Source: Anaerolineae bacterium
GTDB taxonomy: Bacteria > Chloroflexota > Anaerolineae > UBA4142 > SHND01
Assembly (NCBI GenBank): GCA_022072245.1
Contig: JAJVIA010000008.1
Span: 22,871 to 76,655, forward strand
Reading direction: 5' to 3'
Length of the DNA: 53,785 nucleotides
In this document: in pieces, positions 24,504-33,139 of the stretch
Layout: every line of letters begins with the position of its first letter
Position numbering within the stretch: position 1 is the stretch's first letter
Program-made: the position numbers and the translations under genes
The notes under the pieces: generated by a model
What the model saw: the letters and a program-made list of their open reading frames with translations, nothing else
The model's database searches: none
What the model was told of the DNA's origin: nothing

Positions 24504-25776
24504 CGCGCAAGACGCTGCGATACAACACGCCCAAGAACGCAACCAGCATCCACACGACCACGCTCACTTTGGCGCTGACCGCCACCGCATCGAGCATGCC
24601 ATGTACGAGAAATACAAGATAGCCGCCGACGAGACCCGCGGCGAGTAATTCGTTCGGCGTACCGCGCGTGCGCCGCAAGACGGCGATGCAGAGCGCGAAC
24701 ATTGTCGCCACAATTCCAATAAACGCAACGAATCCACCCATGCCATAATCCACCGCCATTTGCAAATACATGTTGTGCGCGTGCGGCAGCGGCGCGTCGG
24801 GACTATTGATAAAAAGCGGATACATCACGGGAACGACTTGGGAAAATGTACCCAAGCCGATGCCGGTAAAGGGAAAATCTTGGGCAATATAGAGCGCGCG
24901 CTGCCACAATTCAAATCGTCCCGCCGCCGTAACGGTGGAATTATCGAGCAGCGACGAATCCACAAGGCGATTTGTTTCCGCGACTCCAAAGAGCGCCGCG
25001 GCGCCAATGAGCAAAACGACGACAATCCATCCGACGCGCGGCTTGAGCCAAAGCGCGCCGAACGCGAAACTCACGCCGAGCCCAATGATTGCGCCGCGCG
25101 ATTGCGTCAGCGCGACAACGAGCGATAAAAACAATGCAATGCCAAATAACGCGCGCCGCCGCCAGCGCGATTGACGCCAACCCCAAAACCAACATAGCGG
25201 AATGACCGGCGCAATAGCGCCCGCGACCAGATTCGGCGTGAAACCGCGCGGATTGAAAATGGAAAAATCGAGTTTGGGCAGATACGGATAAAGTTGCGCA
25301 GGCAAAAATTTTTCAGAAAAACGCAAACCCAATGCGCCGACCAAACCCATGACCAAAGCAAGCGCAATTAAAATCCAGAGCGCGCTTGTGAAACGTTTCG
25401 AGATGGGACGCTGCCCGCTTTTTTTAATTTCGGTTTCGCTCAAACCATTGAGGAGGCCAAAATACAACGCCACGCCGCCAAAAAGTTCGGCATACAATCT
25501 CGCACTGAGCAATGGGTCAATCGAAACCGCCACGCCGACCAAACCCAAAAGCAACAGCAACGCGAGCGGCACATCCAGCGGCGCGGCAACGGACCAGCTA
25601 CCGCGCGCGCTGCGCCGCGCGAGCCAAAAAAACGGCACGGCGCACAACGCGCCAGCCAAAAGCCACAGCGGCAGATTGCTTGAAAGCAAAAGCGGCGCGC
25701 CATAGACCCATAACAGCCAAAATTCATTATCGGCAATCAGGGTCGCGACGCGCCGCAAAAACGAGGTGCGAGCCAC
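24487..25776 (-). CDS. O-antigen ligase / polysaccharide polymerase family membrane protein
   Basis: A 429-residue Wzy/WaaL-superfamily protein with about eleven helices. The core VVALTQSRGAIIGLGVSFAFG is the typical Wzy_C helix start. The large outer loop carries GIGLGTFSQVVP and the signature PHAHNMYLQMAVDYG, whose histidines are functionally important in ligases. I chose GTG at 25774-25776, four bases after the stop of the upstream gene and preceded by GAGAG; a GTG at 25791 is an alternative, and the longer frame is a shadow. It sits between the Wzz-like protein and an AglD-like protein, so it is the best candidate for the Wzz-partnered polymerase. Confidence 0.87.
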   Translation of the reverse strand: MARTSFLRRVATLIADNEFWLLWVYGAPLLLSSNLPLWLLAGALCAVPFFWLARRSARGSWSVAAPLDVPLALLLLLGLVGVAVSIDPLLSARLYAELFGGVALYFGLLNGLSETEIKKSGQRPISKRFTSALWILIALALVMGLVGALGLRFSEKFLPAQLYPYLPKLDFSIFNPRGFTPNLVAGAIAPVIPLCWFWGWRQSRWRRRALFGIALFLSLVVALTQSRGAIIGLGVSFAFGALWLKPRVGWIVVVLLIGAAALFGVAETNRLVDSSLLDNSTVTAAGRFELWQRALYIAQDFPFTGIGLGTFSQVVPVMYPLFINSPDAPLPHAHNMYLQMAVDYGMGGFVAFIGIVATMFALCIAVLRRTRGTPNELLAAGLVGGYLVFLVHGMLDAVAVSAKVSVVVWMLVAFLGVLYRSVLRDESYG

Positions 25777-25780
25777 TCTC

Positions 25781-28156
25781 TCAACCCGCACGCGGTCCGA
25801 CCAAAGCAAACAACCGCGTTCGCAAACTCGTCCACAGCGTTTGCGCAGGCATTGCGTCGGACTGGGCCGCATCGGACGCGGCGCCGCGTCCAACGCGATT
25901 CAACAAAACGCCCAAGATTGGCGTACCCGAAGCAGCCAACGCGGATTGAGCTTGAACGGCTGCCGCGCGCGCGGTATGCGCGCCGTCAATCACCAACAAC
26001 GCGCCATCCGCCGCGCGCGCGATTTCCACGGCGTCAATCATGCCGTTGACCGGCGGCGCGTCAATGATGACGGCGTCGAAATTTTCACGAACTTGGCGCA
26101 GCCAGAGCGCGACTGCTTTGCGCTGCAACAGCGCCGCCGGGTCGGCGACGGACGCTCCGGCGGTGAGAACGGTGAGATTTGGATTGACGCTGTGCGCGTA
26201 CACATTTAGGTTTATCTCGGTAGCGTCGAGCATTTCCGCCAAACCGGGCGCGCGTTCCAGCTGATAGCGCGTATGTACCATCGGTTGACGCAAATTGGCG
26301 TCTATGAGCAAAACCTTCATGCCGCCTTGCGCGCTGATTGTCGCCAAATTGGTCGCGCTGGTTGTCACGCCTTCGCCCGCCAATGCGCTTGTGAACAGCA
26401 CAACGCGCGCCGTTTGGCGTTCGAACAATTGATAGCGCAAGCCGCGCAGCGCCTCCAACATCGTTTGCGGCAAATCCGCTTGGTCAGGCGCGCGCGTAAA
26501 TACGGGAAGCGTGGCGAGCGTCGCAAGCCCGAGCGCGTTTTGTACGTGCGCCGCGTCGGACAAGCCGGTCGCAAAAAATTCGAGCAGGAACGCCAAAACG
26601 ACGCCAACCAGCAAGCCCAAGAACAAGCCCAATGCGACACGGGTCAGCCCCCCGCCGGTTGGTTGCGTTGGCGGAACTGCCGCCGTAGCGAGCCGCACAA
26701 TGCTTGCGCCGGCGTCCGCCGTCACTTGCGACTCGGCAAGTTTGCTGGCGAGCGCGGCGTATGTATCCCAAGCCAAATCGCGGGCGCGCGTCAAATCGCG
26801 TTTCTTTGCCTCTTCCACTTCAATTTGCGCGTCGAGCGCGTTAATCTCTTTTTGCAGTTTGTCTATTGCGGCGACGACGGCGGCATCCGATGTTTCGAAC
26901 GACGCAATATCTTCCAAGCCCTGTAGATTCAAAAGCGCTTGCGCGCGCTGCTGAATCGCGGCGCTGAGCGGCGATGCGGCATCAAACGTATTCTCGCCCA
27001 AATAGGCGTACCCCGAATCGCCGAGCAATTCTTGGGAGGCATCGTCAATTTGAGTTTGCAGGGCGGCGCGTTGTTTTTCGATTTCGGCAATCAAACTATC
27101 GAGCGTTTGCCGCTGTTCCGCAACCGTGTTTCCATTCTCTAACGCGCTCAAGGGAACTTGCAGACTGACCGGTAAATCCGCCCACGTCGTGAACGCGCTC
27201 GCCTCGAGCAGCGTCAAAGCCAAGTTGTCGCCCGCTTGAGCTTGGGGTAAAGATTGCGCCAACCGCGCGCGCAGGGCTTGGGCATTGCTCGTCAAGCGTT
27301 CGAGTTTGAGGCGGAGCGCGTACAAGTCTCTGAGTTTTTGCACGCGCGCCTGCGCTTGCTGCGTAAAGACGGCGGAACGCGTGTCGCCCACCGCGTTCAA
27401 ATAGTCGCGCAGCAGGCGAATCTGCGTCTGTTGCGTTTCGGTAATTACAGCTTGGACTGCAATCGTTTTGCCTTCCGCCAGCGTATTGAGAATTTCCACT
27501 TTTTCATCGCGCTGGCGCTGCAAGCTGGACGCTTGCCCATCGCGGACAAAGGCGACCAACGCGCGCTCTTGGGCGTCATAATCGCCGCGCGCCGCTTGCA
27601 ATTGTCCCGCTAACGTATCGAGTGAAATTGGGCTCTCGCCGTAAATGGCATTGGCGCGCGTGATAAATTCTTGCGCCCACGCATTGGCAATCAGAGCCGC
27701 TTGCGCCGACGATGGAGAACGAACGGCGATTTGAAACGTATCGCCGTCATTGGTAATTTGAACCAAAGAATGCAAGGCGGACGGGTCCATGATATTGGAA
27801 GCCAATTGCGTCCGCAGCGCGCCAAAGACCGACTGCGCGAGGTCTTCGCTGTCCGCCAGCAAAGTCAAGGTTTTGCGTAAGGATGCCAAGTCCACCGTCT
27901 GACCGGAGGTCGGGTCCGTATTCGATACGCTGCGAATTTTGGAATCGAGATTGACCACCGTCCCCGTACGCATCAGCACTACGTACGAGTTGGCTTGGTA
28001 CGATTTGGCGCTCAAAAGACCAACAAGCAACGCAGCCAACCCGCCTAAAATAGCGCACAGGACGATAAGGCGCCACCAGCGGCCAAGCGCGGCGAGATAG
28101 CGCCCAATGTCAATTTCATCATTCAACGTTGCTTGCAAAGTTTCCGTATCGTTCAT
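25781..28156 (-). CDS. Wzz-type chain-length determinant fused to a degenerate BY-kinase domain
   Basis: A 791-residue polysaccharide co-polymerase. An N-terminal helix (residues 27-47) is followed by a long coiled-coil extracellular domain, a proline/glycine-rich segment and second helix (about 505-530), and a cytoplasmic ParA/BY-kinase-like domain. The kinase domain is unusual. The Walker A region reads AGEGVTTSATN, with Val597 where the nucleotide-binding Lys belongs. Walker A' reads LLIDANLRQP, with Asn621 replacing the second Asp. Walker B IIDAPP (Asp699) is intact, and there is no C-terminal tyrosine cluster. ATP hydrolysis and autophosphorylation are therefore doubtful; it may act as a structural regulator of chain length. 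The start has an AGGA Shine-Dalgarno. It follows the sugar transferase gene by 61 bp. Confidence 0.9.
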   Translation of the reverse strand: MNDTETLQATLNDEIDIGRYLAALGRWWRLIVLCAILGGLAALLVGLLSAKSYQANSYVVLMRTGTVVNLDSKIRSVSNTDPTSGQTVDLASLRKTLTLLADSEDLAQSVFGALRTQLASNIMDPSALHSLVQITNDGDTFQIAVRSPSSAQAALIANAWAQEFITRANAIYGESPISLDTLAGQLQAARGDYDAQERALVAFVRDGQASSLQRQRDEKVEILNTLAEGKTIAVQAVITETQQTQIRLLRDYLNAVGDTRSAVFTQQAQARVQKLRDLYALRLKLERLTSNAQALRARLAQSLPQAQAGDNLALTLLEASAFTTWADLPVSLQVPLSALENGNTVAEQRQTLDSLIAEIEKQRAALQTQIDDASQELLGDSGYAYLGENTFDAASPLSAAIQQRAQALLNLQGLEDIASFETSDAAVVAAIDKLQKEINALDAQIEVEEAKKRDLTRARDLAWDTYAALASKLAESQVTADAGASIVRLATAAVPPTQPTGGGLTRVALGLFLGLLVGVVLAFLLEFFATGLSDAAHVQNALGLATLATLPVFTRAPDQADLPQTMLEALRGLRYQLFERQTARVVLFTSALAGEGVTTSATNLATISAQGGMKVLLIDANLRQPMVHTRYQLERAPGLAEMLDATEINLNVYAHSVNPNLTVLTAGASVADPAALLQRKAVALWLRQVRENFDAVIIDAPPVNGMIDAVEIARAADGALLVIDGAHTARAAAVQAQSALAASGTPILGVLLNRVGRGAASDAAQSDAMPAQTLWTSLRTRLFALVGPRAG

Positions 28157-28217
28157 TCCATTTTCCTGATGGATAAATCCTGAAGCAAATTTTCAAGACG
28201 CGTTTCGGCGAACGCGC

Positions 28218-29687
28218 TCAATGCTGCGAAGGGAAAATCGAGACGTACCAATCCGGACGCGCCGGTTCTTGCGGCGACACATCGCTGGCGCGGGCAACGC
28301 GTTCGCGTCTCAAAATTCGCACGAACGTCTGAAACAAGATTTGCAGATCGAGCCAGATGGAATAATTGCGCGCGTAATACAATTCGAGACGCATCTCTTG
28401 CTCCAAGGTCAGGACGCTCTGCGAACTCGAAGCGCGCGCGCCCGTCATGCCCGGCTTGAGCGAAAGCAAATTCGGCAGCCATTCCTGATACATTGACGCA
28501 TCGCGCGGGTCCACCGGGCGAGGGCCCACCAGGGAGGTTGTGCCGCGCACTACATTCCACAACTGCGGTAATTTTTCCAAACCGGAATCGTACAAAAATT
28601 TACCGAACGCGCGGCCGCGCGGCCACGGTTCTGATTGCGGACGTTCCGCTTGAAAACGGCGCGAGGTGTAGGGAACGCCATTCTTACCCAAAACCGCCAA
28701 GTCTTGGATAATCGGACGCCGACCAATGAGATAGAGTCCAGCCGCGATAAAAAGCATCAGGGGCAATGAAAGCGCCAGCGCCAGGCAGCCGACGCTATAA
28801 TCGAGCGCGCCTTTGAGCAGCGCGTCAATGCCCGTAATCGGCGCGCGTTCAATCTCCAAAAGCGGCACGCGATTTTTATAGCTCACGCGCACGCCCGTCG
28901 TCAACGTCTCGTACATGCCCGGCGAAACTTTGATGGCGTAGGTGTCTTGTTTGGAAAGCGTAATGCCGCGCAGCAATTGGTCAAGACTTTCCCATGTCAT
29001 TGCGCCGGAAACCAAAATCACTTGGTCAATGGCGAGTTCGCGCGTAATGACATGTAAATTCGAGGTGGACGCGACGACGCGCCAATGCTCCACCGGCGTT
29101 TGCACCGGCAGATATTCGTCCACAAACCCGACAACTTCCACTCCGGTTTTAGGCGCGGGACTCAGCTGGCGCGCAATCGCGCGGGCGTCGTCATTGGCGC
29201 CGACAATCAAGGCGCGCTGGATGAACCAACCATTTTGACGCAGCGAATAAAAAACGCGGCGAGCGAGAAAACGCGCGACGCCGACAAATGCCGTCGTCAA
29301 GACCAAGCCAAGCAGCAGCCATCCACGCGCAAAGTCCGCCGGACGCATCAAAATCGAAACGCCGACCATCACCGCAAAGCTAATCAAGCAGCCCTTGACG
29401 ACATTGCCGTACTCTTGCGGGCCCCCCAACAATTCTTCGCGGTCGTACAAACGACATAAACCAAAAATAATAATCCACAGCGGCAGCGCGTACAAAACTA
29501 TATTGCGATATTGTTTCGGGTCCGCAGTGGGATGGTACGGTAAAATCTCGCCCGTGATGCGCAAATGATACGCTATCGCCCAGGCGGCAATAATCATCGT
29601 CACGTCCAGCAATACAAGCGTTCCAATCAGAACAACTTTTTGCTTTCGCATAGCTTGCTTTGGTTCACCTGCCACGTCGCGCATCAT
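28218..29687 (-). CDS. Sugar transferase family protein with altered catalytic dyad
   Basis: A 489-residue polyprenyl glycosylphosphotransferase-like protein. It keeps the N-terminal helices, the Rossmann-like domain (RALIVGANDDARAIARQL), the re-entrant hydrophobic helix, LVGPRPVDP, LKPGMTGARASSSQS and the closing ELYYARNYSIWLDLQILFQT. However, the nucleophile region reads GLEKLPQLWNVV, so the expected Asp-Glu dyad is Glu371-Lys372, and the usual GDMSLVGP is GTTSLVGP. The preceding substrate region (GRRPIIQDLAVLGKNGVPY) is also divergent. It may be a variant enzyme or have a non-catalytic role. The start ATG at 29685-29687 overlaps the kinase gene stop (ATGA). The other three transferases in the window have normal dyads. 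Confidence 0.85.
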   Translation of the reverse strand: MMRDVAGEPKQAMRKQKVVLIGTLVLLDVTMIIAAWAIAYHLRITGEILPYHPTADPKQYRNIVLYALPLWIIIFGLCRLYDREELLGGPQEYGNVVKGCLISFAVMVGVSILMRPADFARGWLLLGLVLTTAFVGVARFLARRVFYSLRQNGWFIQRALIVGANDDARAIARQLSPAPKTGVEVVGFVDEYLPVQTPVEHWRVVASTSNLHVITRELAIDQVILVSGAMTWESLDQLLRGITLSKQDTYAIKVSPGMYETLTTGVRVSYKNRVPLLEIERAPITGIDALLKGALDYSVGCLALALSLPLMLFIAAGLYLIGRRPIIQDLAVLGKNGVPYTSRRFQAERPQSEPWPRGRAFGKFLYDSGLEKLPQLWNVVRGTTSLVGPRPVDPRDASMYQEWLPNLLSLKPGMTGARASSSQSVLTLEQEMRLELYYARNYSIWLDLQILFQTFVRILRRERVARASDVSPQEPARPDWYVSIFPSQH

Positions 29688-30733
29688 TTTTCCAAGAGTA
29701 TCGGATTGCTCTCTAGCCGCAGTCCCGCATTCATCAAAACTTTGGCGCCGCCGGCTTCGAAATGAAAAGCCATCCGTTTGAGCCCCGTCTGTTCCAAACC
29801 GCGCGTCACAGCGTCTTGGTACTCGGGCGCGCAAAACAACATCAAGAAACCGCCGCCGCCGGCGCCCGCAATTTTTCCGCCGCGCGCGCCGAGCCGCCGC
29901 GCCAGCGCATACAGCTCGTCAATGCGCGCGTTCGAGACATTCTTGGCAAACTTTTTCTTGCGCTCCCACGATTCATGCAAAATATCGCCGAGCGCCGCCA
30001 CGTCGCCGCGCTCGAGCGCAGCTTGCACCGCCGTCGTCAATTCCTTGACCGCGTGCAGAGCATTCATCACATTTGGGTCTTGATTTTCGGACGCTTTTTT
30101 CTGCTGAATCAAAATATCGGATGCCGCGCGCGTGCTGCCGGTGAAAAAAAGCATAACGTTTTGTTCCAGCGCGGCGCGCGTTTTGACCGTCAATTTGAGC
30201 GGCAGCACGCGCGTGTCCTCGCGCGTAAATTCAATCCGATTCAATCCGCCAAATGCGGCGGCATATTGGTCTTGCTTGCCAATCGGCATCCCCATTTTCT
30301 GAATTTCGATGTAGGAAGCCAGTTCGGCGATTTGGTAGGGCGTCGGTTTGAGCCCTTTAGCCGTCGAAATTGCTTTGACGATGGCGACCGTGACGGTGGA
30401 CGACGAGCCGAGCCCGGTGCCCGGCGGAATCTCGGAAGCGAGGAACATCGAAACGCCGCGCGTTACACCAAAGTGATGCAGCACCGCGCGCGGCAGCGCC
30501 AAAGCGCCTTCCCAGAAAAGCGACGCCTCGGGGTCCGCGTCTTGACGAAAAAAGGTCTGAAAATCTGAAGAGGTAATTTGCAGAGTCGGGTCAGGACTGG
30601 ACTGCAAAATCACATAAAAATATTTATCAATCGAAGCGTTAATGACACAGCCGCCAAATTGTTCATAATACGCGGGAAGGTCGGTGCCACCTCCCGCAAA
30701 TGAAATTCGGACTGGAGCGCGTGCGATCAACAT
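29684..30733 (-). CDS. GHMP-family sugar kinase (heptose-7-phosphate kinase-like)
   Basis: A 349-residue small-molecule kinase of the GHMP family, close in layout to D-glycero-D-manno-heptose-7-phosphate 1-kinases (HddA) and related EPS sugar kinases. The N-terminus RAPVRISFAGGGTDLPAYY holds the substrate-binding loop. The ATP loop is PPGTGLGSSSTVTVAI (near residue 105). A C-terminal glycine-rich motif, GKIAGAGGGGFLMLFC, completes the family pattern. HddA makes heptose-1,7-bisphosphate for GDP-heptose, but no isomerase, phosphatase or guanylyltransferase partner is in the window, so fucose or another sugar remains possible. It heads the second block, downstream of a probable promoter. An AGGT sequence precedes the ATG. 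Confidence 0.85.
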   Translation of the reverse strand: MLIARAPVRISFAGGGTDLPAYYEQFGGCVINASIDKYFYVILQSSPDPTLQITSSDFQTFFRQDADPEASLFWEGALALPRAVLHHFGVTRGVSMFLASEIPPGTGLGSSSTVTVAIVKAISTAKGLKPTPYQIAELASYIEIQKMGMPIGKQDQYAAAFGGLNRIEFTREDTRVLPLKLTVKTRAALEQNVMLFFTGSTRAASDILIQQKKASENQDPNVMNALHAVKELTTAVQAALERGDVAALGDILHESWERKKKFAKNVSNARIDELYALARRLGARGGKIAGAGGGGFLMLFCAPEYQDAVTRGLEQTGLKRMAFHFEAGGAKVLMNAGLRLESNPILLEK

Positions 30734-30820
30734 CGTTACCTAGAACAGCTTCCAATTTGACGCAGAGCGACCCTATCTTGTACCAGAGGTTAGCCCTGAA
30801 ATCAAATCGGAATTCGCGCA

Positions 30821-30849
30821 AGAATACGTCTTTTTTCAAAAAAGAGCAA
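30821..30849 (-). promoter_or_regulatory. Candidate promoter with palindromic spacer upstream of the sugar kinase
   Basis: In the only sizeable gap of the middle locus (30734-30915, 182 bp), minus-strand TTGCTC (30844-30849) is followed after 17 bases by TATTCT (30821-30826). The spacer holds a perfect A/T palindrome of two 7-base arms around one base (30830-30844), which could be an operator or intrinsic bend. A weaker alternative pair lies closer to the kinase gene. The leader would be about 80 bases. Confidence 0.35.
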
Positions 30850-30874
30850 TAAAAAGGCGCCCCAAATTTTCTCG

Positions 30875-30898
30875 AAAAAATAAGGCGTGGGACCCGCC
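30875..30898 (-). terminator. Probable intrinsic terminator after the epimerase gene
   Basis: Reading the minus strand past the epimerase stop, GGCG and CGCC flank a 7-base loop (30884-30898), followed by TTATTTTTT (30875-30883). The stem is short (4 GC pairs), so efficiency is uncertain. With the candidate promoter just beyond, this marks a likely transcription-unit boundary. Confidence 0.45.
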
Positions 30899-30915
30899 AT
30901 AACGGCGCACGCGGT

Positions 30916-32064
30916 TCAACTTGCCGCGCGCAAAGCGCCGCGCGCCAACATACCTTCTTCTGCCGCCGCGTAATAGTCGCGCAAATCGGGCTGCGTCACC
31001 GCCCACGCGATATATTCGTCCGCAATTTCGTCCACCCGTTTCGTCGGCGCCCAGCCCAGCGCCTTTAATTTTGACACATCCGAGACAATGTGCCGCGTAT
31101 CGCCAAACCGATACAGCCCCGGCACTTGGGGCGCGATGTTGGCGTTGATTTTGCGCGCGAGCAATGCGGCATATTCCAAAACCGTTACCGAACGCTCGCC
31201 GCCGACGTTATACGCTTGATAGTTGGCGCGCGCATCTTGGAGCGCCAACAGATTCGCGCGCGCCACATCGCCGACGTACACATAATCGCGCACTTGCAAA
31301 CCATCTTCATAACACACGGGCGCATTGCCTGCAAGCAAACGTTGCGTGAAATTGCGGAGGATGCCCGAATACGCGTTGCGAAACGATTGGCGTTTGCCCT
31401 GCACAATCGAATAACGCAGGCAGGTTGTCGGAATCTGATAGCGCGCGCCAAAATTCAGCGCGACCATTTCTTGGGTGTACTTGGACATGGCGTATTGATT
31501 GTGGGGATTCACTTGCGCTTCATCGGTGGGAATCCACTGCATCACTACGCCGCACACGGGACAGCGCACATCCCAGTCGCGCTGTTTGAGCTGCATCTCG
31601 GGACGCAAGGGCGGATAAAAAACCTCCGCATGGGACTCGTGGCTGCCGTTGCGCCGGTCCGGATGTTGGCGACAAACATATTTACCTTCGCCATACGCAG
31701 CTTGCGAACTCGCGACGACAATTTTTTGAATCGGCAGTTTGCGCTCGACGATGGTTTCATACAACAGCGCGGTGCCGACGGTGTTGACGTGAAAAAATTT
31801 GGAAAAGTCGGTGAGGTAATCTTGATAGGCGGCGAGATGAATCACCGCGTCCACATCTTGCAGCGCGCGCTGCCATGCTTCGGCATCGCGCACATCGCCG
31901 CGCACAAATTCCGCCGCGCGTGGCAGATATGCGGGAATGACGCCATCCTCATGTACTGGCGCGGTAAGCGAATCCAACACGCGCACCGCGTACCCCTTTT
32001 GCAAAAGCAAATCTACCGTATGCGAACCAATAAAACCGGCGCCGCCGGTAACGAGAATTTTCAT
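30916..32064 (-). CDS. NAD-dependent nucleotide-sugar epimerase with zinc-ribbon insertion (dTDP-L-rhamnose 4-epimerase-like)
   Basis: A 382-residue extended SDR enzyme. The dinucleotide site is TGGAGFIGSH at the N-terminus. Catalytic residues are in SSQAAYG (near residue 120) and YAMSKYTQE. Between them lies an insertion of about 60 residues with Cys131, Cys168 and Cys171 (RCPVCG) plus nearby histidines, forming a probable zinc knuckle. This insertion is typical of dTDP-L-rhamnose/6-deoxytalose 4-epimerases (WbiB/Tll group), which interconvert dTDP-L-rhamnose and dTDP-6-deoxy-L-talose. No rhamnose pathway genes (rmlABCD) are in the window, so the substrate must come from elsewhere, or the specificity differs. 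It is the last gene before a probable terminator. Confidence 0.85.
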   Translation of the reverse strand: MKILVTGGAGFIGSHTVDLLLQKGYAVRVLDSLTAPVHEDGVIPAYLPRAAEFVRGDVRDAEAWQRALQDVDAVIHLAAYQDYLTDFSKFFHVNTVGTALLYETIVERKLPIQKIVVASSQAAYGEGKYVCRQHPDRRNGSHESHAEVFYPPLRPEMQLKQRDWDVRCPVCGVVMQWIPTDEAQVNPHNQYAMSKYTQEMVALNFGARYQIPTTCLRYSIVQGKRQSFRNAYSGILRNFTQRLLAGNAPVCYEDGLQVRDYVYVGDVARANLLALQDARANYQAYNVGGERSVTVLEYAALLARKINANIAPQVPGLYRFGDTRHIVSDVSKLKALGWAPTKRVDEIADEYIAWAVTQPDLRDYYAAAEEGMLARGALRAAS

Positions 32065-32110
32065 TGTCTCAACTCGCCAAGAAATTTTGCGCGCGTGATG
32101 CGCGCCTTGA

Positions 32111-33133
32111 TCACAATTCGACGCGCGCCGAATGATTTTCGATGGACGCGCACGCCGCCTCTAAAATTTGAACGACGGCAATGCCTTCGTCCGCGCTCGC
32201 ACGGGGTTTGGCGCCCGTGCGAATACATTCCAAAAAATGCGCGCACTCGGCGCGCAGCGGTTCGTCGGCGGGCAAAGCAACGACCTTGATTTCGCCCGGC
32301 TTGTAATACAGTTCTTTGCTCTCGGTATCGCTCAAACCGATGCGGCTGTCTTGACCCTGGTCAATGTGGCGCAGTTTTGCTTGCGGCTGCATATCGTCAA
32401 AATGCAGCGAACCCTGACTCCCCGCGACAAAAAAACGGCGCACTTTGTCCGGCGAAAGCCAACTCACGTGATGCTGCGCCATACTGCCATCCGCAAAGTG
32501 AATGTGCAGGAACGCCGCATCAATCAAATGCGGATGCAAATAGCGATTGCCGAACGCGGTCACCGCAACCGGTTTTTGACGCCATACGTCGAGCAGAATC
32601 GCAATGTCATGCACCGCCAAATCCCAAATCACATTCACTTCGGACGCGGGCGGGCCCAAATTGACGCGTGAGGATTCAGCATAGCACAATTTTCCAATCG
32701 CGCCAGAATGGACGAGCTCGCCCATTCGCACAATCGCGGGGTTGTACACAAAAATATGTCCGACGGCGACAACGCGCTTGGCGGCGCGCCCCGCGTCGGC
32801 AATTTCTTGCGCGCGCTGCGTTGTATCCGCCAATGGTTTTTCGACAAAGACGTGTTTGCCCGCTTCGAGCGCGCGCAAGGCAAGGTCGCGGTGGGTGGAA
32901 ACGGGCGTCGCCAAGACGAGCGCGTGAACGCGCGGGTCCGCGAGAACTGTATCGAAATTATCGGTCAGCGGCAGGTGGGGAAAACGTTCGTGGATGAATT
33001 GCAAACGTCCGGGTTTTTTATCGCACACCCAATATACAAAACAATCGTCCAGCGCATTGAAATTGCGAATGAGATTGGGGCCCCAATAGCCCGCGCCGAC
33101 CAGCGCAATCCCAAGCGGTTCACCTTGAGCCAT
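32111..33133 (-). CDS. Gfo/Idh/MocA-family oxidoreductase (UDP-sugar acid 3-dehydrogenase-like)
   Basis: A 340-residue NAD-dependent dehydrogenase. The N-terminal Rossmann motif is ALVGAGYWGPNLIRNF. The family signature VFVEKPLAD carries the Lys of the catalytic EKP motif. The second domain includes ESSRVNLGPP and WDLAVHDIAILLD, the conserved D-x-x-x-H-D segment. Its closest functional type is WbpB/WlbA, which oxidises UDP-GlcNAcA at C3 before transamination. A second copy occurs at 46856-47854. Here the neighbours are an initiating sugar transferase (7 bp away) and, one gene further, an acetyltransferase of the WbpD type, but no aminotransferase. It probably works together with the aminotransferase at 45122-46225. 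Confidence 0.88.
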   Translation of the reverse strand: MAQGEPLGIALVGAGYWGPNLIRNFNALDDCFVYWVCDKKPGRLQFIHERFPHLPLTDNFDTVLADPRVHALVLATPVSTHRDLALRALEAGKHVFVEKPLADTTQRAQEIADAGRAAKRVVAVGHIFVYNPAIVRMGELVHSGAIGKLCYAESSRVNLGPPASEVNVIWDLAVHDIAILLDVWRQKPVAVTAFGNRYLHPHLIDAAFLHIHFADGSMAQHHVSWLSPDKVRRFFVAGSQGSLHFDDMQPQAKLRHIDQGQDSRIGLSDTESKELYYKPGEIKVVALPADEPLRAECAHFLECIRTGAKPRASADEGIAVVQILEAACASIENHSARVEL

Positions 33134-33139
33134 GCTAAA

